Source: Pseudonocardia sp. 73-21 (GTDB taxonomy: Bacteria; Actinomycetota; Actinomycetes; Mycobacteriales; Pseudonocardiaceae). From it: 64,000 nucleotides of DNA. Position numbers and translations under genes: made by a program. The stretch lies in assembly GCF_001899645.1 (NCBI RefSeq), contig NZ_MKVV01000091.1:1-64000 (forward strand), read 5' to 3'. Positions within the stretch are counted from its first letter, which is position 1. The number at the start of each line of letters is the position of its first letter. Under the pieces are notes generated by a model. It saw nothing but the letters and a program-made list of their open reading frames with translations. It did not search any database and was not told the origin of the DNA. Below are positions 1 through 7,848 of the stretch, one piece after another.

Positions 1-63
1 CAGACGGCCTTGAGGGACCCTGACCGTCCCCAAGACTGCATACAGCGCTAATTCAGGAGCCTC

Positions 64-1248
64 CTAGTACGAGCGCGGCAGGCCCAGGCTGGTCTGTGCC
101 ACGAAGTTGAGCACCATCTCACGGCTGACGGGAGCCGTTTTGAGCATCCGGGCCACGAACCACAGGTCGGCCAGCCCGTACTCCAGGGCGAGTCCGTTGC
201 CGCCGTGGGTCTGCATGGCCTGGTCCAGGGCCTTCAACGACGCATCGGCGGCCGCGAACTTCGCGATGTTGGACGCCTCGGCCGCATCGGCGCCCGCGTC
301 GAACAGCTCCGCGGCGCGGAAGGCCATCAGGCGGGAGAGCTGCACCCCGATGTAGGCCTCGGCGAGCGGGTGCGCCACGCCCTGGTGGGCGCCGATCGGG
401 GTCTTCCAGACCTGCCGCTCGTTCGCGTAGCGGGTGGCCTTGTCCAGCGCGTAGCGGGCGATGCCGTTGCTGATGCAGGCCGCCGTGATGCGCTCGGGGT
501 TGAGACCGGAGAACACCTGGCGCAGCCCCTTGCCCTCGTCACCGATGAGCGCCTCGGGGCCGACGGGCACGTCGTCGAAGAACACCGTGAACTGGTGCTC
601 GGGCTGCTGCAGCGCCGCCTCGATGTGGGTGAACGACAGGCCCGGCGCGTCGGTGGGCACGACGAACAGCGAGAGCGGGTGGCGACGGTTCGGCTGGGCC
701 GTGTCATCGCCCCGCCCACCCTGGCGGGTGACGACCAGGACCGCGTCGGCCTCGTCGATCCCGGACGTCCAGTACTTGGTGCCGCTGATCCGCCATCCCC
801 CCTCGCCGTCCGGCCGGGCCGTCGTGGTGATCTCGTGGCTGTTGGAGCCCGCGTCGGGCTCGGTGATCGCGAAGGCCATCTTCAGCGAGCCGTCGGCGAT
901 GCCGGGCAGCCAGCGCTGCTTGAGCTCGTGGCTGCCGTGGAGGTCGATGATGGTGCCGCAGATGGCGGGGGAGATCACCATCATCAGCAGCGGGCAGCCC
1001 TGGGCCGAGACCTCCTCGACCACGACGGCCATGTCGGTCATGGTGCCGCCGCCCCCACCGTAGGACTCGGACAGGTGCACGCCCAGGAACCCGGCCGCGC
1101 CGAGGTCCTTCCAGAGCTCGGTGGGCTCCTCGTGGGCCTTGGCCTTGCGCATGAAGTAGTCGTGGCCGTAGCGGCCGACGAGCTTGGCGACGGACGCCCG
1201 CAGCGCGGCGCGCTCCTCGGTGTCGGCGACGATGAGCGAGGTGTTCAC
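64..1248 (-). CDS. Acyl-CoA dehydrogenase family protein
   Basis: A 394-aa FAD-dependent acyl-CoA dehydrogenase, predicted to introduce an alpha,beta double bond into an acyl-CoA thioester in the cytoplasm. The family layout is clear: an N-terminal helical domain, the middle-domain motif AFAITEPDAGSNSHE near residues 125-140 that contacts the flavin, and a C-terminal helical bundle with QTHGGNGLALEYG near residue 348. The usual C-terminal TSE motif reads SREM, so the catalytic base assignment is uncertain. The start is GTG at 1248, preceded by a GGAGAG ribosome site. It overlaps the stop of the upstream crotonase gene by four bases (GTGA), so the two are translationally coupled. Substrate unknown; family call is solid. 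Confidence 0.9.
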   Translation of the reverse strand: MNTSLIVADTEERAALRASVAKLVGRYGHDYFMRKAKAHEEPTELWKDLGAAGFLGVHLSESYGGGGGTMTDMAVVVEEVSAQGCPLLMMVISPAICGTIIDLHGSHELKQRWLPGIADGSLKMAFAITEPDAGSNSHEITTTARPDGEGGWRISGTKYWTSGIDEADAVLVVTRQGGRGDDTAQPNRRHPLSLFVVPTDAPGLSFTHIEAALQQPEHQFTVFFDDVPVGPEALIGDEGKGLRQVFSGLNPERITAACISNGIARYALDKATRYANERQVWKTPIGAHQGVAHPLAEAYIGVQLSRLMAFRAAELFDAGADAAEASNIAKFAAADASLKALDQAMQTHGGNGLALEYGLADLWFVARMLKTAPVSREMVLNFVAQTSLGLPRSY

Positions 1249-2150
1249 TTCTCTCCTCGGAAGCTGGGGCGGCGCTTCGCGGCGAACGCCGCGATGCCTT
1301 CGCGTGCGTCGGGTGTGGTGGACGCTGTGACGATCAGGTGCTTCTCGTCGGCGAGCTGGTCGCGCAGGCCGGACTCGAAGCTCTGCCGCAGCAGGGTGCG
1401 CATCCCGCCGAACGCCCGGGTGGGGCCGTTCGCGAGCCGTTCCGCGACGACGCGGGCCTCGGCGTCGACGTCCGCGCTCGGCACGGTGCGGTTGACCAGT
1501 CCCCAGTCCAGCGCCTCCGCCGCGGTGAGGCGGCGGTTCAGCAGGAACATCTCCTGTGTCCGCCGCATCCCGATCAGGCGCGGCAGGAACCAGGTGTTGC
1601 CGCCGTCGGCGGTGAGCCCGAGCGCCGCGTAGCCGACGGTGAAGACGGCGTCGTCCGCGGCGACGACGTAGTCCGCGGCGCCGACCAGGCCGAGGCCGCC
1701 GCCGGCCGCGGCCCCGCGCACCCCGACGACGAGCGGGGCGTCGAGCTCGGTCAGGCGTTCCAGCGCGAGGTGGTAGTCGTCGATCATGCGGCGCAGCACG
1801 TCCGGGAGCTGCTGCGCGCCGGCGAGCATCGGGACGTCACCGCCCGCGGTGAGCATCGGCCCGTTGCCGAGCAGCAGCACCACCCGCACCGACGGGTCCT
1901 CGGCCAGCCGGGTGGCCAGTTCGGACAGGTCGCGGGCCATCGCGACGTCGATGGCGTTGTGCTGGTCGGGACGGTCGAGGCGGACGGTGGCGATGCCGTC
2001 GGCGACGTCGAGGGTGAGGGTGGTGAAGGGCGCCGCGGAGTCGCTTGCGGGCTCGCGTATCGGTGCCGCGGAGTCGCTTGCGGGCTCGCGTATCGGCGCC
2101 GCGGAGTCGCTTGCGGGCTCGCGTATCGGCGCCGCGGAGTCGGACGTCAC
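1245..2150 (-). CDS. Enoyl-CoA hydratase/isomerase (crotonase), 5' end rearranged
   Basis: A complete crotonase domain, starting at FTTLTLDVADG near residue 42, with GGDVPMLAGAQQ and the oxyanion-hole region RGAAAGGGLGLVGAADYVV. It would hydrate or isomerise an enoyl-CoA. The first 41 residues are not family sequence: they are three copies of the 11-residue unit DSAAPIREPAS encoded by a 33-bp tandem repeat. The GTG start at 2150 lies inside a duplicated segment and has no good ribosome site. The intact ancestor was probably an NTF2-like/crotonase fusion starting at 2766. Removing 310 bp restores one continuous frame of 403 codons across the two. Whether this copy is translated on its own is unclear. 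Confidence 0.75.
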   Translation of the reverse strand: MTSDSAAPIREPASDSAAPIREPASDSAAPIREPASDSAAPFTTLTLDVADGIATVRLDRPDQHNAIDVAMARDLSELATRLAEDPSVRVVLLLGNGPMLTAGGDVPMLAGAQQLPDVLRRMIDDYHLALERLTELDAPLVVGVRGAAAGGGLGLVGAADYVVAADDAVFTVGYAALGLTADGGNTWFLPRLIGMRRTQEMFLLNRRLTAAEALDWGLVNRTVPSADVDAEARVVAERLANGPTRAFGGMRTLLRQSFESGLRDQLADEKHLIVTASTTPDAREGIAAFAAKRRPSFRGEK

Positions 2151-2360
2151 CGCCCGCGGTGAGCATCGGCCCGTTGCCGAGCAGCAGCACCACCCGCACC
2201 GACGGGTCCTCGGCCAGCCGGGTGGCCAGTTCGGACAGGTCGCGGGCCATCGCGACGTCGATGGCGTTGTGCTGGTCGGGACGGTCGAGGCGGACGGTGG
2301 CGATGCCGTCGGCGACGTCGAGGGTGAGGGTGGTGAAGGGCGCCGCGGAGTCGCTTGCGG
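1832..2360. repeat. Direct duplication: 219-bp copies at 1832-2050 and 2142-2360
   Basis: By direct reading, 1832-2050 and 2142-2360 are identical over 219 bp and offset by 310 bp. The copies encode the first 73 residues of the crotonase domain plus linker. The 91 bp between them consist of the 33-bp tandem repeat. The offset is 103 codons plus one base, so the duplication changes reading frame. Confidence 0.92.
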
Positions 2361-2766
2361 ACTCCGGTGTTGGCGCCGCGGCGTCGGTCCACCGCGCCGT
2401 GTCCGTGTACTGCTCGAGCGCGCGGATCCGCCCGTCCGTGACCGTGATCAGGTGGGCGAAGCCGGCGTCCAGCGGTGTGCCGCCGTGGCGCCCCGTCCCG
2501 GTGTAGCGGCCGGTGACCAGCAGCCTGCCGTCCGCCAGGGGGAGGAACCGCTCCGGCTCGGCGTGGGCGGCGAAGTGGCGGCCGATGGCGCCCCACCCGT
2601 TGCGGCGCATGGCATCGGGGCCGTCATGCTCCCCGCCGATCCCGAACGGCATGCCGTCGGCCAGCACGCCGCGGAAGTCGGGAGCCAGCAGCGCGTCGAG
2701 GGCGGGGCCGTCGCCGGTGGCGAGCGCCGTGTAGAGGTGCTGCGCGAGAACCGCGGCGGAGTCCAT
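1837..2766 (-). pseudogene. NTF2/SnoaL-like domain fused to truncated crotonase (broken fusion gene)
   Basis: Reading from the ATG at 2766, the first 130 or so residues form a SnoaL/NTF2-like domain (MDSAAVLAQHLYTALATGDG, then GRYTGTGRHGG and ITVTDGRIRALEQYTDTARW). A Pro/Ala/Ser linker follows, then 73 residues of a crotonase domain identical at DNA level to the start of the neighbouring crotonase. After LTAGGDV the frame runs into the 33-bp repeats out of phase (RLRGADTRARK units) and stops at 1837. I infer a once-continuous fusion enzyme broken by a 310-bp insertion-duplication, 310 not being a multiple of three. An assembly or sequencing artefact is the main alternative. Confidence 0.7.
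2030..2141. repeat. 33-bp tandem repeat, three full units plus 13 bp
   Basis: Units begin at 2030, 2063 and 2096, followed by a partial unit at 2129-2141. They differ at one position (a GGTGCC versus GGCGCC variant). On the minus strand, in the crotonase frame, each unit encodes DSAAPIREPAS. The segment GCTCGCGTATCG occurs only within these units here. Confidence 0.9.
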
Positions 2767-2827
2767 GCGGGGCCTGCCCTTCTTTTCTAACCAAGAATAG
2801 ACAGATCTCCACCGGGGTCGCAACGGG

Positions 2828-3619
2828 TCAGGGCATCGCCGATCCGCCGCCGACCGCCACCACCTGTCCGGTGACCTGCCGCGCCGCCGTCTCCGAGGAG
2901 ATCCACAGGACGGCGTGGGCCACGTCGTCGGGGGTGGTGGGGCGACGCAGGGGCTGGGTGCGCACGATCGCGTCGAGCTGCTCGGGGGTGAAGAGGTCCT
3001 CGCGGGCCCAGACGCTGCCCGCGCCGACCTCCTCTCCTCCGGGCGGGACGACGAGCCCGGGAGCCACCACGTTGGCGCGGATGCCGTGCCGCCCGTGCTC
3101 GCGCGCCACGGTGCGGGCCAGCGCGATGAGTCCGGCCTTCGTCGTGCCGTAGACGCCCTGGCGGACCGCGCCGAACGCGGCGTCGCTGGAGAGGAACACG
3201 ACCGAGCCCCGCCCGGCGTCCCGCATCGGGCCCAGCACGGCCTGGGTGCAGTCGATGGCCGCGAAGAGGTTGACGTCGATCGTCTTCTGCCACAGCGAGC
3301 GGTCGGTCTGTTCGGCGAACCAGCCCGGCTCGCTCCAGCCGGCGTTGTTGACCAGCACGTCGATCCCGCCCCAGGCCTCCACGGCCGCGGCCGCCACGCG
3401 GGCGCCCGCGCCGTCGGCGGTGAGGTCGAGGACCAGCTCCCGCGCGTCCTGCGCGCCGGCGGCGAGCAGTTCGCGTCGCACCGCCTCCGCCTGCTCGCCG
3501 TCACGGTCGACGACGAGGACCCGGGCCCCCTCCCGGGCGAAGCCGCGCGCGATGCCGCGGCCGATGTTGGCCGCGCCGCCGGTGACGACGACGCGGGCGC
3601 CTGCGTGTCCCAGATCCAT
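2828..3619 (-). CDS. SDR family NAD(P)-dependent oxidoreductase
   Basis: A 263-aa classical short-chain dehydrogenase/reductase of normal length. The cofactor motif TGGAANIGRGIA is near residue 13, an acidic residue follows strand 2 (VVDRDG, suggesting NAD preference), NNAGW is near residue 90, the catalytic serine lies in FLSSDAA, and the catalytic pair is YGTTK. The C-terminus VTGQVVAVGGG is typical. It probably oxidises a hydroxyl intermediate, perhaps the cis-diol or 3-hydroxyacyl product of the adjacent oxygenase pathway. The ATG at 3619 has a GGGGAG ribosome site. It is divergent from the Rieske dioxygenase operon, sharing a 34-bp promoter region. Confidence 0.9.
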   Translation of the reverse strand: MDLGHAGARVVVTGGAANIGRGIARGFAREGARVLVVDRDGEQAEAVRRELLAAGAQDARELVLDLTADGAGARVAAAAVEAWGGIDVLVNNAGWSEPGWFAEQTDRSLWQKTIDVNLFAAIDCTQAVLGPMRDAGRGSVVFLSSDAAFGAVRQGVYGTTKAGLIALARTVAREHGRHGIRANVVAPGLVVPPGGEEVGAGSVWAREDLFTPEQLDAIVRTQPLRRPTTPDDVAHAVLWISSETAARQVTGQVVAVGGGSAMP

Positions 3620-3637
3620 GCCACTCCCCGTTTTTTA

Positions 3638-3651
3638 TGTCATATTAGACA
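3638..3651. promoter_or_regulatory. Divergent promoter with inverted repeat TGTC-N6-GACA
   Basis: The 34 bp between the SDR and the dioxygenase operon contain the AT-rich sequence TGTCATATTAGACA, with a TGTC/GACA inverted repeat. On the minus strand it includes TAATAT, a good -10 for the SDR gene. On the plus strand CATATT lies 7 nt before the GTG at 3654, which would suit a leaderless oxygenase transcript. A regulator bound here could control both directions. Inferred from sequence only. Confidence 0.4.
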
Positions 3652-3653
3652 AC

Positions 3654-4889
3654 GTGTCCCCGAGCTACGACGAGCTGATCCGGTCCGACCGCGTGCACGG
3701 ATCGCTCTACACCTCACCGGAGATCTTCGCCGACGAGCTGGCGAGGATCTGGTACTCGAGCTGGGTGTACGTCGGCCACGTCAGCGAGATCGCGAACCCC
3801 GGCGACTACGTGCGCAAGAACATCGGGCCGCAGGACGTGATCATGAGCCGCAGCGCCGACGGCGAGGTGCACCTGCTGCTCAACCGCTGCGCCCACCGCG
3901 GCAACCTCGTGTGCGAGGCCGACGCGGGCAACTCCAGCTCGTTCCGCTGCCCGTACCACGGCTGGACCTACCGCAACTCCGGCGAGCTGCTCGGCTACCC
4001 GTTCCCCGAGGGCTACGGCGGCCGCGGGAAGCTCGACCTCGGCCTGGGCCGGGTGCCGCGCATGGCCGTCCACCAGGGCTTCGTCTTCGGCAGCTTCGCC
4101 CCCGACGGCATCTCGCTGGCCGAACACCTCGGTGACGCCGCCGGGGAGATCGACCGGCTGGTGCACCTGTCGCCCGAGGGCGAGATCGAGATCAGTGCCG
4201 GCTGGCTCAAGCACCGCGCCCGGGCCAACTGGAAGCTCCTGGCCGAGAACGAGACCGACGGCTACCACCCCCAGTTCGTGCACGCGTCGATCTTCAGCGT
4301 GGCCGAGAGCGGCATCGGGGCGCTCTACAGCGAGAAGTCCGAGGCCGTGACTAGGGCGTTCGGCCACGGGCACAGCGAGAACGACCTGCGCCCGGAGTTC
4401 CGTCGGCTCGGGACACCGCTCGGCTGGTTCGGCACCACCGAGGAGCGGATGCCCGACTACGTGGCCGCCATGCGTGGCGCCTACGGGGAGGCGGCGCAGG
4501 AGATCCTCGTCGAGGGCGCCCCGCACGTGATGATCTTCCCGAACCTGTTCATCGCCGAGATCCAGATGTTCACGATCCAGCCGCTGGCCCACGACCTCAC
4601 CGTCCAGCACGTCACGGCGGTGCAGCTCAAGGGCGCCCCGGAGATGAACCGGCGGATGCTGCAACAGTGCGTCGGGTCGGTCGGGCCCGCCGGGCTGCTG
4701 CTGGCCGACGACACCGAGATGTACGAGCGCAACCAGGTCGGCGTCGCCGAGCTGCGGCCCGAGTGGCTCGACGTCCGGCGCGGCGCGCACCGCGAGTACG
4801 TCGACGAGCGCGGGCTGACGGTGGGCGGGGCCACCGACGAGACGGCGATGCGCGGATTCTGGTCGCACTACCGGGACGTGATGGCGTGA
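3654..4889 (+). CDS. Aromatic ring-hydroxylating dioxygenase, alpha subunit (Rieske)
   Basis: A 411-aa large subunit that inserts oxygen into an aromatic or related substrate. The Rieske [2Fe-2S] ligands are C79-x-H81 and C99-x2-H102 (CAHRG, CPYHGW). The mononuclear iron site is visible as NETDGYHPQFVH with D202, H205 and H210. The GTG at 3654 begins MSPSYDELIRSDRVHG, a conventional family start; upstream in-frame sequence is the antisense of the SDR. The gene overlaps the beta subunit by GTGA. No ferredoxin or reductase gene lies in this operon; the PDR-type reductase about 10 kb away may serve it. Substrate unknown, with benzoate/toluate-like alpha-beta oxygenases the nearest general class. 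Confidence 0.9.
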   Translation: MSPSYDELIRSDRVHGSLYTSPEIFADELARIWYSSWVYVGHVSEIANPGDYVRKNIGPQDVIMSRSADGEVHLLLNRCAHRGNLVCEADAGNSSSFRCPYHGWTYRNSGELLGYPFPEGYGGRGKLDLGLGRVPRMAVHQGFVFGSFAPDGISLAEHLGDAAGEIDRLVHLSPEGEIEISAGWLKHRARANWKLLAENETDGYHPQFVHASIFSVAESGIGALYSEKSEAVTRAFGHGHSENDLRPEFRRLGTPLGWFGTTEERMPDYVAAMRGAYGEAAQEILVEGAPHVMIFPNLFIAEIQMFTIQPLAHDLTVQHVTAVQLKGAPEMNRRMLQQCVGSVGPAGLLLADDTEMYERNQVGVAELRPEWLDVRRGAHREYVDERGLTVGGATDETAMRGFWSHYRDVMA

Positions 4890-5368
4890 CCGCTCTGGAA
4901 CTCGACATCCGCCAGATCGAACAGTTCCTCTACCGCGAGGCGCGCCTCGCCGACGAGCACCGCTACGACGACTGGGAGGCGCTCTGGACCGACGACGCCC
5001 TCTACTGGGTGCCCGCCGGCTCCGACGACGCCGACCCCATGACGCGCATGTCGGTCGTGCACGACAACCGCAACCGCATCGCCACCCGCGTCAAGCAGTT
5101 CAACACCGGCCGGCGCCACTCCCAGACGCCGACGTCGCGCCTGCGGCGGGTGGTGTCCAACGTCGAGATCATCGACGACGCAGGTGACGACCTCACCGTC
5201 GAGGCCAACTTCGTGCTCGTCGAGTCCCGGGAGCGGGGCAAGGAGATCTGGGCGGGGCGCTACACCTACCGTCTCCGTATGGTCGACGGAGATCTGAAGA
5301 TGTCCTACAAGAAGGTCGCGCTGGTGGACAACGCGCGCGTCCTGCCCACGATGTCGTTCCTCATCTGA
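4886..5368 (+). CDS. Aromatic ring-hydroxylating dioxygenase, beta subunit
   Basis: A 160-aa small subunit with the NTF2-like fold expected for ring-hydroxylating dioxygenase beta chains: an N-terminal helix (QIEQFLYREARLADEHRYDD), WEALWTDDALYWVPAGSDD, and the terminal WAGRYTYRLR...KMSYKKVALVDN signature. It packs with the alpha subunit in an alpha3beta3 assembly and is usually structural. The GTG at 4886 overlaps the alpha stop codon (GTGA), which fixes the start despite a longer open frame upstream. Its stop codon shares one base with the next start (TGATG). Confidence 0.9.
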   Translation: MTALELDIRQIEQFLYREARLADEHRYDDWEALWTDDALYWVPAGSDDADPMTRMSVVHDNRNRIATRVKQFNTGRRHSQTPTSRLRRVVSNVEIIDDAGDDLTVEANFVLVESRERGKEIWAGRYTYRLRMVDGDLKMSYKKVALVDNARVLPTMSFLI

Positions 5369-5583
5369 TGCTGCCCAGAATCGGCATCGTCAGCAACGAG
5401 TTCGCGGCGGTCGCCGTCGACGTCGACGCCGCGGCCAACAGCCCGCGGCTGCGGCTGGAGGACCGGCGGACCGGTCGCGTCCGCTACCTCGACGCGCTGG
5501 AGCTGGAGACGCTGGTCTGGTTGCCCGAGGGCAACCTGAGGCAGCTGCTCGACCCCTCAGCGGACCGTTGGAGGGATGGATGA
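5368..5583 (+). CDS. Small dioxygenase-operon protein (71 aa, unknown role)
   Basis: A 71-aa protein with pattern IGIVSNEFAAVAVDVD, RLRLEDRRTGRVRYLDALEL and ETLVW. Small proteins of this shape recur next to ring-hydroxylating oxygenases in mycobacteria and relatives, where databases often label them dihydrodiol dehydrogenase. It has no Rossmann motif or catalytic residues and is far too short for such an enzyme, so I treat its function as unknown. Start and stop both overlap neighbours (TGATG on each side), so it is made in step with the oxygenase subunits. A structural or assembly role is possible. Confidence 0.75.
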   Translation: MLPRIGIVSNEFAAVAVDVDAAANSPRLRLEDRRTGRVRYLDALELETLVWLPEGNLRQLLDPSADRWRDG

Positions 5584-6338
5584 TGTCGGAGGTGCTCACG
5601 CGCGTCGAGGGCAACGTCGCCCACGTGACGCTCAACCGGCCGCAGGCCCGCAACGCGATCACCGTCGGGCTGGCCTCGGCGCTGCGCAACGCGCTGTCCG
5701 ACGCCGCCGTCTACGCCGACGTGATCGTCCTCCGGGGCGCGGGCGGACACTTCAGCGCCGGCGGCGACTTCCACGAGGTCGCCCGGCTCCGCGCCCAGGG
5801 GCCGGAGGCGTTGCGGCCGCTGTTCGAGACGTTCATCGGCGCGTGCGAGCTCATCGCGGAGCTGCCGATCCCCGTGGTGGCCGCGGTCGAGGGCGTCGCG
5901 ATGGCGGGCGGGTTCGAGCTGATCCAGTCCGTCGACATCGCCATCGTCCGTGACGACGCCGTGCTCGCCGACAACCACGCGAACTTCGGGATGATCCCGG
6001 GCGGCGGCGGGTCGCAGCGGCTGCCTCGCATCGTCGGCCCGCAACGGGCGCTGGGCCACCTGCTCACCGGTGACCGGATCTCCGGCGCGGAGGCCGCGGC
6101 GTGGGGGCTCGTCTACCGCTCGGTGCCGCCGCCGGCGTTCGAGCAGGCCGTCGCGGCGCTGGTGGCGAACCTCGCGGGCAAGGACCGCGCCGCGCTGGGC
6201 CGCATCAAGCACCTCGTCCGCACGGGCCTGCGCGGCTCGCTGCGCGACGGGCTGGCGATGGAGACCGCGTCCACGCTGGAGCACCTCGCCGGTCATCGGG
6301 CCGGTGCCGGCATCGCACGATTTCGGGAGCGACCGTGA
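5583..6338 (+). CDS. Enoyl-CoA hydratase/isomerase family protein
   Basis: A 251-aa crotonase-fold protein of usual length. The oxyanion-hole segments are FSAGGDFHEV and AMAGGFELIQSVDIAI. The first catalytic glutamate of hydratases (E in GGFELI) is present. The second, normally in PEI before GxxPGxGG, falls at DNHANFGMIPGGGGSQRLPR where no glutamate is seen, so classic hydratase chemistry is doubtful. Isomerase, hydrolase or retro-Claisen activity is possible. I prefer the ATG at 5583, with GGAGGG 7 nt upstream and a TGATG overlap with the small protein. The next crotonase overlaps by GTGA. Confidence 0.85.
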   Translation: MSEVLTRVEGNVAHVTLNRPQARNAITVGLASALRNALSDAAVYADVIVLRGAGGHFSAGGDFHEVARLRAQGPEALRPLFETFIGACELIAELPIPVVAAVEGVAMAGGFELIQSVDIAIVRDDAVLADNHANFGMIPGGGGSQRLPRIVGPQRALGHLLTGDRISGAEAAAWGLVYRSVPPPAFEQAVAALVANLAGKDRAALGRIKHLVRTGLRGSLRDGLAMETASTLEHLAGHRAGAGIARFRERP

Positions 6339-7138
6339 AGCTCATCGACGCAGGTCAGGTACTGCTCGACCTCGACGACGACGGGGTGGGCCACCTGCGC
6401 CTCAACCGCCCCGAGGCGTCCAACGGCATGGACGTGCCGTTCCTGCGCGCCCTCTACGACGCGATCATGCGGGCGCACGGCGAGCCGGACCTGCGCGTCC
6501 TGCTGCTCTCGGGCGAGGGCCGGCACTTCTGCGCGGGTGGCGACGTCACCACGTTCGCGAGCAAGGGCGACGGCCTGCCGGACTACCTGCGCGAGGCCAC
6601 CTCCTGGCTGCAGATCTCGGTGCAGGGGCTGCTCGGGCTCCAGGCCCCGGTGATCGCGGCGGTGCACGGCTTCGCCGCTGGCGGGGGCGGGTTCGGGCTG
6701 GTCTGCGCGTCGGACATCGTGATCGCGGCCGAGTCGGCGAAGTTCATGTCCGGGGCCGTCCGGGTGGGCATGGCTCCGGACGCCGGCTCGTCGGTGACGC
6801 TCCCGCAGCTCGTCGGGGTGCGGAAGGCGATGGAGATCTTCCTGACCAACCCGACGCTCACCGCCGCCGACGCCCTCGACATCGGGCTGATCACGCGCGT
6901 GGTGCCCGACGACGTGCTGCACGACGAGGCCATGGCGCTGGCCCGCACGCTCGCGGCGGGTGCGCCGAAGGCGCTGGGCGCCACCAAGCGGCTGGTCTGG
7001 TCGGGGCTCGGCAGCCGCGTCGAGGCCCAGCTGCCGGAGGAGGCGCGCACGGTGGCGGAGCTGTCGGGCACCGCGGACTCCCTGGAGGGCCTCGCCGCCG
7101 TCATCGAGCGGCGGGCGCCGCACTTCACGGGAAAGTAG
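6335..7138 (+). CDS. Enoyl-CoA hydratase/isomerase family protein
   Basis: A 267-aa crotonase. HFCAGGDVTTF and AAGGGGFGLVCASDIV build the oxyanion hole. The first hydratase glutamate is replaced by glycine in GGGGFGLV. The second site reads VGMAPDAGSSVTLPQL, the PDxG form common in isomerase-like PaaG/ECI members. An enoyl-CoA isomerase or ring-processing role fits better than hydration. The GTG at 6335 overlaps the stop of the preceding crotonase (GTGA). It sits in the same operon as the dioxygenase and is followed after 7 bp by a degraded SDR gene. Confidence 0.85.
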   Translation: MKLIDAGQVLLDLDDDGVGHLRLNRPEASNGMDVPFLRALYDAIMRAHGEPDLRVLLLSGEGRHFCAGGDVTTFASKGDGLPDYLREATSWLQISVQGLLGLQAPVIAAVHGFAAGGGGFGLVCASDIVIAAESAKFMSGAVRVGMAPDAGSSVTLPQLVGVRKAMEIFLTNPTLTAADALDIGLITRVVPDDVLHDEAMALARTLAAGAPKALGATKRLVWSGLGSRVEAQLPEEARTVAELSGTADSLEGLAAVIERRAPHFTGK

Positions 7139-7145
7139 GGATCGC

Positions 7146-7848
7146 ATGGCCGGGGTCGAGGGTCGCAGCATCGTCGTCACGGGGTCCGGCAACGGCCTGG
7201 GCCGCGAGTACGCGCTGGTGCTGGCGGCGGCGGGCGCGAAGGTCGTCGTCAACGACCTCGGCGGGGCGCGCGACGGCACCGTCGGGGAGGCCGTGGCCGG
7301 CTACGACAGCGTGGCTTCCGAGGAGGGCGGGCTCGCCATCGTCGCCACGGCGACCTCTACGGCGGCTACCACGTGATCCACGCGGCCTGGCCGCACTTCC
7401 GCGAGCAGGGCCACGGCCGCGTCGTGGTCGCCACGTCCACGTCGGGGATCTACGGCAACTTCGGCCAGGCCAACGACGGAGCGGCCGAGGGCGGGCTCAT
7501 CGGCCTGATCAACACCCTCGCCACCGAGGGCCGGAAGTACGACATCCTGGCCAACGCGATCGCCCCGATGGCGGCCACGCGCATGACCGAGGACATCGCG
7601 CCGCCGGAGGTGCTGGCCGCGCTCCCGCCCGCCCACGTCGCGCCCGTGGTGGGCTACCTGCTCACCGACGAGTGCACCGAGACCGGCAGCATGCTCGTGC
7701 CGGCGGCGGCCAGGTGCACCGGGTGAAGCAGTTCCAGACCAGGGGCGTGGCGTTCACGTCCGTGCCCGGCATCGAGCAGGTCGGTGACCGGTGGAGCGAG
7801 ATCGTCGACCTCGAGGGCGCCGTACCGGGGGCCGATCCGGCAGGGTGA
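7146..7848 (+). pseudogene. Degraded SDR dehydrogenase (internal deletion, two frameshifts)
   Basis: Three consecutive pieces in different frames match one SDR of the MFE-2 type. 7146-7376 encodes the cofactor half (IVVTGSGNGLGREYAL, VVVNDLGG). 7373-7726 encodes the second half (VVVATSTSGIYGNFG, LIGLINTLATEGRKYDI). About 7700-7848 encodes the tail (QVHRVKQFQTRGVAF) in a third frame. Roughly 70 residues including the NNAG motif are missing at the first junction. The catalytic YxxxK has become D-G-A-A-E (ANDGAAEGGL). The final stop at 7846-7848 overlaps the next gene's GTG start, the normal operon junction, so the gene was once intact here. Non-functional with high likelihood. Confidence 0.8.

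Noticed and set aside
1..63. Possible end of a gene at the left edge
   Set aside because: No coding pattern or motif can be seen in 63 bases; it is downstream of the first minus-strand gene and left unassigned.
205..1632. Long open frame of 475 codons on the plus strand
   Set aside because: It is antisense to the acyl-CoA dehydrogenase and crotonase genes, has Gly/Arg/Val-rich low-information sequence and no family motif. High GC produces many such shadows throughout the window.
2030..2141. 33-bp tandem repeat as a possible CRISPR array
   Set aside because: The units are contiguous with no spacers and lie within a coding linker; no cas genes are present.
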